This document shows positions 6,440-10,096 of a stretch of 10,096 nucleotides of DNA, piece after piece. The notes under the pieces are model-generated. The model searched no databases. It was given only the letters and a program-made list of their open reading frames with translations, and had not been told where the DNA came from. Source of the stretch: Solirubrobacteraceae bacterium (GTDB taxonomy: Bacteria > Actinomycetota > Thermoleophilia > Solirubrobacterales > Solirubrobacteraceae). A program made the translations under genes and the position numbers. The stretch covers positions 1-10,096 of the forward strand of contig JANJUA010000150.1 in the NCBI GenBank assembly GCA_024710825.1, in the 5' to 3' direction. Position 1 is the stretch's first letter; every line of letters starts with the position of its first letter.

Positions 6440-6789
6440 GCCGCCGTCAGCGCGTGCGTGCGCGGCGCGACGCTCGCCCAGGGGCCGACCGGCGACTCGG
6501 TCACGCGAACGGTCGTCCCGCCCACGGCCGGCGCGAGCTCGACGGTGACCCGCGAGCCGGGCGCGTCGGCCGTCCACCACCAGAAGGTCCAGCGGCGGCC
6601 CTCGGCCACCTCCTCGACGACGGCGCGGCGCTCCTCGCCGTCGGGCAGCGTGAACGTCGCCTCGCCGCCCTCCCGGAGGTCCAGCTCCACCTCGTCGGCG
6701 AGCCAGGCCTCGAGCGCGTCGGGATCGGTGACGGCCTCCCAGGCCTCGTCGGCGTCGACGGGCAGCAGAACCTCCTTGATGCAACTCAT
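6436..6789 (-). CDS. SRPBCC (AHSA1/Aha1-like) domain protein
   Basis: Small START-like hydrophobic-pocket protein of 117 residues from this ATG (120 from the ATG at 6798). Features: KEVLLPVDADEAWEAVTDPDALEAWLAD is the usual N-terminal strand plus helix, LREGGEATFTLPDGEERRAVVEEVAEGRRWTFWWW gives the central strands, and SRVTVELAPAVGGTTVRVTES the last strand pair. The protein then stops soon after, so the long C-terminal helix usual in AHSA1 proteins (about 140-160 residues) is short or missing. It forms an operon with the ArsR gene by a GTGA overlap. No Shine-Dalgarno precedes either ATG. A TATCAT box at 6797-6802 would place the transcription start at about 6789-6790, so a leaderless mRNA from this ATG is favoured. 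The ligand is unknown. Confidence 0.78.
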   Translation of the reverse strand: MSCIKEVLLPVDADEAWEAVTDPDALEAWLADEVELDLREGGEATFTLPDGEERRAVVEEVAEGRRWTFWWWTADAPGSRVTVELAPAVGGTTVRVTESPVGPWASVAPRTHALTAA

Positions 6790-6836
6790 GGGTTGCATGA
6801 TAACGTGTCGATATGAGCAACCAGACAGTTGCGCAA
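6776..6836. promoter_or_regulatory. Divergent promoter region with paired palindromic operators
   Basis: Two copies of GCAAC-N6-GTTGC lie 36 bases apart centre to centre. The first (6781-6796) extends to ATGCAAC-N6-GTTGCAT (6779-6798); the second is at 6817-6832. On the plus strand TTGATG (6776-6781), a 17-base spacer and GATAAC (6799-6804) form a candidate clpP promoter with the first palindrome in its spacer. On the minus strand TTGCGC (6831-6836), 17 bases and TATCGA (6808-6813) form a candidate SRPBCC-arsR promoter with the second palindrome in its spacer; TATCAT (6797-6802) is an alternative -10. The adjacent ArsR-type repressor is the likely binder. Boxes are partial matches; the repeated palindrome is directly visible. 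Confidence 0.6.
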
Positions 6837-6848
6837 TCTAGGGGTGCC

Positions 6849-6853
6849 GGAGG
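6849..6853 (+). promoter_or_regulatory. Ribosome binding site fixing the clpP start
   Basis: GGAGG five bases before the ATG at 6859. Upstream in-frame TTG (6829) and GTG codons lack such a site, and the first overlaps an operator palindrome, so 6859 is chosen. Confidence 0.65.
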
Positions 6854-6858
6854 TGGCA

Positions 6859-7500
6859 ATGCAGACGATGGTGGACAGTGACAGGAGCCCACGGCCACGG
6901 GAGGTGAGCCCCCGTGCCCAAATCCCGATGGTCGTCCAGCGCGACGGTCGGGGCGAGCGCTCGTTCGACATCTACAGCCGCCTGCTCAACGAGCGGGTGG
7001 TGTTCCTCGGCACGGCGATCGACGACCAGGTCGCCAACCTGGTCGTGGCGCAGCTCCTGCACCTGGAGGCGGAGGACCCCGAGAAGGACATCCAGCTCTA
7101 CGTCAACTGCCCCGGAGGGGTGGTCTACGCCGGCCTGGCGATCTACGACACCATGCGGTTCGTCAAGCCGCAGGTGTCGACCATCTGCTGCGGGATCGCC
7201 ATGTCGATGGGCTCGCTGATCCTCGCCGGCGGGGCGCCCGGCAAGCGCGCCGCGCTGCCCAACAGCCGCATCCTCATCCACCAGCCCTCAGGCGGGTACC
7301 AGGGCCAGTCGACCGACGTCGAGATCCACGCGCGGGAGACCATCGCGCTGCGCCGCCGCCTGGACGAGATCTACGCGGAGCACACGGGCCAGAGCGTCGA
7401 GCGCGTCCACGGCGACATGGAGCGCGACCGCTTCTTCACGGCGGAGCAGGCGAGGGAGTACGGCCTGATCGACCGCGTCAGTGACGATCGTCGCCCGTAG
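6859..7500 (+). CDS. clpP: ATP-dependent Clp protease proteolytic subunit
   Basis: Serine peptidase that forms the barrel degraded-protein chamber with a Clp ATPase in the cytoplasm. 213 residues (family about 195-210). [20 protein letters not shown] (31-50) is the classic N-terminal block, and YVNCPGG (81-87) the oxyanion glycine region. The catalytic Ser116 is in GIAMSMGS, His141 in [13 protein letters not shown] and Asp190 in MERDRFF, so the triad is complete. The residue before the nucleophile is Met rather than the more common Ala. The first ~20 residues are a variable extension that may be a processed propeptide. No clpX or second clpP is adjacent, so this may be an extra paralogue rather than the housekeeping pair. 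It is divergent from the SRPBCC-arsR operon through a shared operator region, and its 3' end overlaps the convergent gene by 23 bases. Confidence 0.95.
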   Translation: MQTMVDSDRSPRPREVSPRAQIPMVVQRDGRGERSFDIYSRLLNERVVFLGTAIDDQVANLVVAQLLHLEAEDPEKDIQLYVNCPGGVVYAGLAIYDTMRFVKPQVSTICCGIAMSMGSLILAGGAPGKRAALPNSRILIHQPSGGYQGQSTDVEIHARETIALRRRLDEIYAEHTGQSVERVHGDMERDRFFTAEQAREYGLIDRVSDDRRP

Positions 7501-8041
7501 CGGCGGGCGGCCGTGACTCCTCGGCCAGTGACGTGATCGTCAGGGCGCCGCGCGCCGCGGAGTCGAGCACGTCGTTGGCCTCCTCGGCCGAGCGCGCGTA
7601 GAGCTCGACCAGCAGGTGGACGGTGATGCGGTTGTCGTCGTCGTGCTTGTGAAAGCGCACGTGGGTGAAGAACTCGCGCGTGCCGTGGTCGCCGAACGCG
7701 GCGTAGGAGAGAGCGTCGCCGGCCTCCGGGCCCGAGCAGGTCTCGACGTCGTCGGCGTCCACGGTGACCGTGCAGCTCGCGACCCACGGCGTGCCGGCGA
7801 TCATCCGCTCCCAGCGGTCCTCGATCGGCTCGACGCGACCCCCGGCGAAGCCGAGATGCGGTTGGTCGTGCATGCAGTCGAGGCACTGCACGACGGCCTC
7901 CTGAAGCTCGTCGACGACATCCGCGCGCTCGCCGGTCTCGGGGTCGATCTTGTGGATCCCCTCGTAGTGCACCTGCACCTCGAGCTCCTGTGACCAGCAG
8001 CGGTAGCAGCGCAGCCAGGATCGGGCTTCCGTCGCGTCCAT
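7478..8041 (-). CDS. Unrecognised protein with zinc-ribbon-like CxxC pair
   Basis: 187 residues, function not recognised. Visible features: two CxxC pairs, Cys12/Cys15 and Cys53/Cys56, about 37 residues apart, as in a zinc ribbon with a long insert containing a [21 protein letters not shown] stretch. There follows an alpha/beta region rich in charged residues, with [29 protein letters not shown] suggesting paired strands, and a Pro/Ala-rich tail. No signal peptide or membrane segment. The ATG is the only in-frame start in the area apart from the longer open frame through the upstream gene, and has no clear Shine-Dalgarno. It lies 35 bases after the DUF1028 gene in the same direction, so it is probably the last gene of the moaA operon. 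Its 3' end overlaps the convergent clpP 3' end by 23 bases. Confidence 0.7.
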   Translation of the reverse strand: MDATEARSWLRCYRCWSQELEVQVHYEGIHKIDPETGERADVVDELQEAVVQCLDCMHDQPHLGFAGGRVEPIEDRWERMIAGTPWVASCTVTVDADDVETCSGPEAGDALSYAAFGDHGTREFFTHVRFHKHDDDNRITVHLLVELYARSAEEANDVLDSAARGALTITSLAEESRPPAATGDDRH

Positions 8042-8076
8042 CCCCGCAGCATACGACCGCGGCGCGAACGCTCCGG

Positions 8077-8913
8077 TCAGACCGGGAGGCGGAGCCGCTC
8101 GAGCACGACGGGATCGACGCTCTCGGCGCCGTCGACGCGCCCCTCGAGGTTCTCGACGCCCGCCCAGCGGTCCAGGTCGTCCAAGAGGTCGCCGGTGGCA
8201 TGGCCGCGGCGGGCGAGGTGCCCGCGCAGCTCCTCGGCCAGCGGCTCGTCGACGGGCAGCCAGGCGTCGCGGGGCGTGGAGCCGAAGTAGAGGTCGTGGA
8301 GGTCGCGCAGCCGCCGCAGCTCCACCAGCGGCTCCGGGTGGTCGTCGGCGCGCAGGTCCACGACGACGTCGGCGCCCCCGTAGCCGGCGCCCGCCTCGAC
8401 GACCAGCAGCGCGGCCGCCTGCTGTCCGCGTCGGTCCCCGCCGGCCGCCTGCGCCGCGTCCAGTGCGTCCAGGAGGCGGTCGGCCAGCGGACGTCCGTGC
8501 CCGGACTCGAACGTGTCGGCCAGCGCGTCGAGCGTCGCGGCGGAGACGAGCATGTTGCCCTGCGCGGCGTAGCCGTCGCCGGTGCGGTGGCCCGCCCAGT
8601 CGAGGCAGCCGGCGCCCGTGAAGGCGTGCGCCCGCCCGTCCGCGTCGACGATCCCGAGCTGGCGCTGCGCGCGCCAGGGATCGGCGGCGACGAGCCGCTC
8701 GGCGGCCTGCTCGGCCGACGCGCCGTCGCGCATGAGGGAGAGGCCCTCGGCGCCCCAGGAGGCCTTGATCCGGGCCTGGGTCGCTACGGCGCCCACGCCG
8801 GGCTCGGCGTAGGGGGTGAGGGCTCCGATCGCCAGGAAGCGCGACGCGACGGCGACGCCCCATTCCCCGCGCCGGAGGTCGCAGGCGGCGATCGAGTAGG
8901 TCGACGGACGCAC
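8077..8913 (-). CDS. DUF1028 Ntn-hydrolase-like protein with C-terminal putative peptidoglycan-binding domain
   Basis: 278 residues. The N-terminal two-thirds match the DUF1028 family: STYSIAACD (4-12), GVAVASRFLAIGALTPYAEPGVGAVATQ (19-46), QLGIVDADGRAHAFTGAGCLDWAGHRTGDGYAAQGNML (85-122) and GGDRRGQQAAALLVVEAG (158-175). The family has an Ntn-hydrolase-like fold; the presumed nucleophile near the N-terminus (Ser4, Thr5 or Ser7 here) is uncertain and no reaction is established. The C-terminal part from about residue 195, with LYFGSTPRDAWLPV and WAGVENLEGRVD, resembles the putative peptidoglycan-binding domain often fused to DUF1028. No signal peptide is visible, so a cell-wall role is unclear. 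The GTG start lies 23 bases after the moaA stop with a weak GCGGGA before it; a far longer open frame upstream is antisense-like shadow of moaA and was not used. Confidence 0.85.
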   Translation of the reverse strand: MRPSTYSIAACDLRRGEWGVAVASRFLAIGALTPYAEPGVGAVATQARIKASWGAEGLSLMRDGASAEQAAERLVAADPWRAQRQLGIVDADGRAHAFTGAGCLDWAGHRTGDGYAAQGNMLVSAATLDALADTFESGHGRPLADRLLDALDAAQAAGGDRRGQQAAALLVVEAGAGYGGADVVVDLRADDHPEPLVELRRLRDLHDLYFGSTPRDAWLPVDEPLAEELRGHLARRGHATGDLLDDLDRWAGVENLEGRVDGAESVDPVVLERLRLPV

Positions 8914-8936
8914 GAGATCCCGCCCGCCGCGCGGCG

Positions 8937-9926
8937 TCAGCCGCCGATGGCGCTCATCGAGCGTGCCGGCTGGATGAAGCCCGGGTCGTTGACGTGGTGC
9001 TTGAGCTCCTTGCGCCACACCGCGTCCCGGATGACCTGCTCCAGCTCGTCGTCGGTCGCTCCGCTGCGCAGCGGAGCGCGCAGGTCGGTCTCGTTGAGGC
9101 TGAACAGGCAGGTGCGCAGCTTGCCGTCGGCGGTGAGCCGGATGCGGTTGCAGTCGCCGCAGAACGGCTCGGAGACCGGGTTGATGAACCCGATGTGGCC
9201 CTGGCCGTCGGCGAAGCGGTAGACCCTCGCGGTCGCGTGCGCCTCGCGCGGCTCCGGCTCGAGCGGGTAGACCGCGTGGATCGCGGCGCGCAGCTCTTCG
9301 CCCGTGAGCACCTGCTCGGGCGACCACGTGCGGTCGGCGTCGAGCGGCATGAACTCTATGAAGCGGATCTGGTACGGATGCTCGCGAGCGAAGCGCGCGA
9401 ACGGCAGCGCCTCCTGCTCGGTGAACCCCCGGACGGCGACGGCGTTGACCTTGATCGGGTGCGCCTCCGGGAAGGCGGCGAGCGTCTCGAGGCCCTTGAG
9501 CACCCGGGGGAGGGCGTCGCGGCGGGTCATCTCGAAGAAGCGGTCGCGCTGCAGCGAGTCGATCGAGACGTTGAACCGCGTCGCGCCGGCTCGGACGAGC
9601 GCCTCGGCGTCGCGCTCCAGCAGGAACCCGTTCGTGGTGATCGCGAGGTCGTCGACCAGCGGGGACAGCATCGACACGAGCCGGGGGAAGTCGCGGCGCA
9701 CGAGCGGCTCCCCGCCCGTCAGGCGGACGTCGCGGATCCCCAGCTCGGCGAACAGCGCGACGAGCCGCTCGATCTCCTCGAAGTGCAGGACCTCCTCGCG
9801 GTCCAGCCACGGCAGGCCCTCAGCCGGCATGCAGTACTGGCAGCGGAAGTTGCAGCGATCGGTGACCGACAGCCGCAGGTCGCCGATCGTGCGGCCATGT
9901 CCGTCGATCAGGGGAGCGCGTGCCAT
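8937..9926 (-). CDS. moaA: GTP 3',8-cyclase, molybdenum cofactor biosynthesis protein A
   Basis: Radical SAM enzyme for the first step of molybdopterin synthesis: GTP to 3',8-cyclo-7,8-dihydro-GTP, converted on by MoaC. 329 residues, normal length. The N-terminal 4Fe-4S/SAM site is Cys25, Cys29 and Cys32 in DRCNFRCQYCMP; LTGGEPL (69-75) binds SAM; NVSIDSL (119-125) and the ITTNG strand (96-100) are typical. The C-terminal cluster that holds GTP is Cys256, Cys259 and Cys273 in EPFCGDCNRIRLTADGKLRTC. The conserved C-terminal Gly-Gly (328-329) is present. The ATG has GGTGG seven bases and GAGG one base upstream. It is followed 23 bases later by the DUF1028 gene and likely heads that operon. No other moa or mob gene is in the window. 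Confidence 0.96.
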   Translation of the reverse strand: MARAPLIDGHGRTIGDLRLSVTDRCNFRCQYCMPAEGLPWLDREEVLHFEEIERLVALFAELGIRDVRLTGGEPLVRRDFPRLVSMLSPLVDDLAITTNGFLLERDAEALVRAGATRFNVSIDSLQRDRFFEMTRRDALPRVLKGLETLAAFPEAHPIKVNAVAVRGFTEQEALPFARFAREHPYQIRFIEFMPLDADRTWSPEQVLTGEELRAAIHAVYPLEPEPREAHATARVYRFADGQGHIGFINPVSEPFCGDCNRIRLTADGKLRTCLFSLNETDLRAPLRSGATDDELEQVIRDAVWRKELKHHVNDPGFIQPARSMSAIGG

Positions 9927-9941
9927 GCCTCATCCACCATA

Positions 9942-9986
9942 CTGCTCGGCGGGTTGTCGGCATCCGGGGAAACCCGCGCCGAGCAG
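9942..9986 (-). terminator. Long stem-loop between the right-edge gene and moaA
   Basis: Arms of nine plus five pairs: CTGCTCGGC and GGGTT at 9942-9955 pair with AACCC and GCCGAGCAG at 9971-9986, with a two-base bulge at 9976-9977 and a 15-base loop. It begins five bases after the stop of the rightmost gene and ends about 15 bases before the moaA ATG. Read on the minus strand it is followed by TATGG, not a T-run. It is probably a terminator or mRNA-end hairpin of the upstream gene; it could also influence moaA translation. The gap is too short for the known Moco riboswitch. Confidence 0.5.
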
Positions 9987-9990
9987 GGCG

Positions 9991-10096
9991 TCAGCGCTTG
10001 ACGATCAGGTACATGAAGGCCGCGGCGAAAGCCAGCTGGCCGAACGTCATGGCGGTGCCGAGGTTCGCCGCGCCGAGCCCGACGGCGATCAGCGTC
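9991..10096 (-). CDS. C-terminus of an unidentified membrane protein (partial, 5' end beyond window)
   Basis: The final 34 codons are open up to the right edge and end at TGA (9991-9993). The peptide is hydrophobic with small residues and closes with a segment FGQLAFAAAFMYLIVKR, which looks like a transmembrane helix followed by a positively charged end on the cytoplasmic side. No family can be named from this short piece. It is read in the same direction as moaA but separated from it by a strong hairpin, so probably a separate transcript. Confidence 0.5.
   Translation of the reverse strand, partial: TLIAVGLGAANLGTAMTFGQLAFAAAFMYLIVKR

Noticed and set aside
7990-9222. 410-codon plus-strand frame opposite the DUF1028 gene
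   Set aside because: No motifs; composition matches a shadow of the well-supported minus-strand genes.
8914-9810. Upstream extension of the DUF1028 frame through moaA
   Set aside because: The extension lies in another frame of the moaA coding sequence and is low-complexity Arg/Ala-rich; DUF1028 homology begins right at the GTG at 8913.
9927-9990. Molybdenum-cofactor riboswitch before moaA
   Set aside because: The gap is 64 bases, mostly one hairpin; the known motif needs roughly twice that and several helices.

Overview
The window is very GC-rich, uses GTG and TTG starts alongside ATG, packs genes with 4-base overlaps, and carries a GTP-dependent PEP carboxykinase. This suggests a high-GC actinobacterium. 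Several gene families would fit the deep-branching soil lineages (Thermoleophilia/Solirubrobacterales type), but that placement is inference and cannot be proven from this piece. No mobile element, CRISPR array, tRNA or rRNA is visible. No gene-free stretch exceeds about 165 bases.

Left part (1-4151): a CoA-ester module. On the minus strand lie, in transcription order, a malyl-CoA lyase-type aldolase (TTG start), a two-subunit acid-CoA ligase of the succinyl-CoA/malate-CoA ligase superfamily, and the start of a FixX-like 4Fe-4S ferredoxin that runs off the left edge. The ligase beta, ligase alpha and ferredoxin genes are chained by two ATGA overlaps. Divergent from the lyase is a MaoC-type enoyl-CoA hydratase. 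Ligase, lyase and hydratase together could activate a C4/C5 dicarboxylic acid to its CoA ester and split it to glyoxylate (or pyruvate) plus acetyl- or propionyl-CoA. The exact acid is not decided by the sequence.

Middle (4152-6115): GTP-dependent PEP carboxykinase (pckG), which links oxaloacetate to PEP and fits C4-acid metabolism next door. Its leader holds two striking symmetric sequences. A strong hairpin lies ten bases after its stop, inside the 3' end of the convergent ArsR-type gene.

Next (6119-7500): an SRPBCC (AHSA1-like) plus ArsR-type repressor operon on the minus strand, divergent from a clpP protease gene. The short divergent promoter region holds two copies of the same palindrome, GCAAC-N6-GTTGC. 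They are placed so that each can sit in the spacer of one candidate promoter, a probable autoregulatory switch that may also control clpP.

Right part (7478-10096): a minus-strand operon of moaA (molybdopterin synthesis), a DUF1028 Ntn-hydrolase-like protein with a C-terminal putative peptidoglycan-binding domain, and an unrecognised zinc-ribbon-like protein whose 3' end overlaps clpP by 23 bases. At the far right is the last membrane segment of an unidentified protein, followed by a strong hairpin before moaA.
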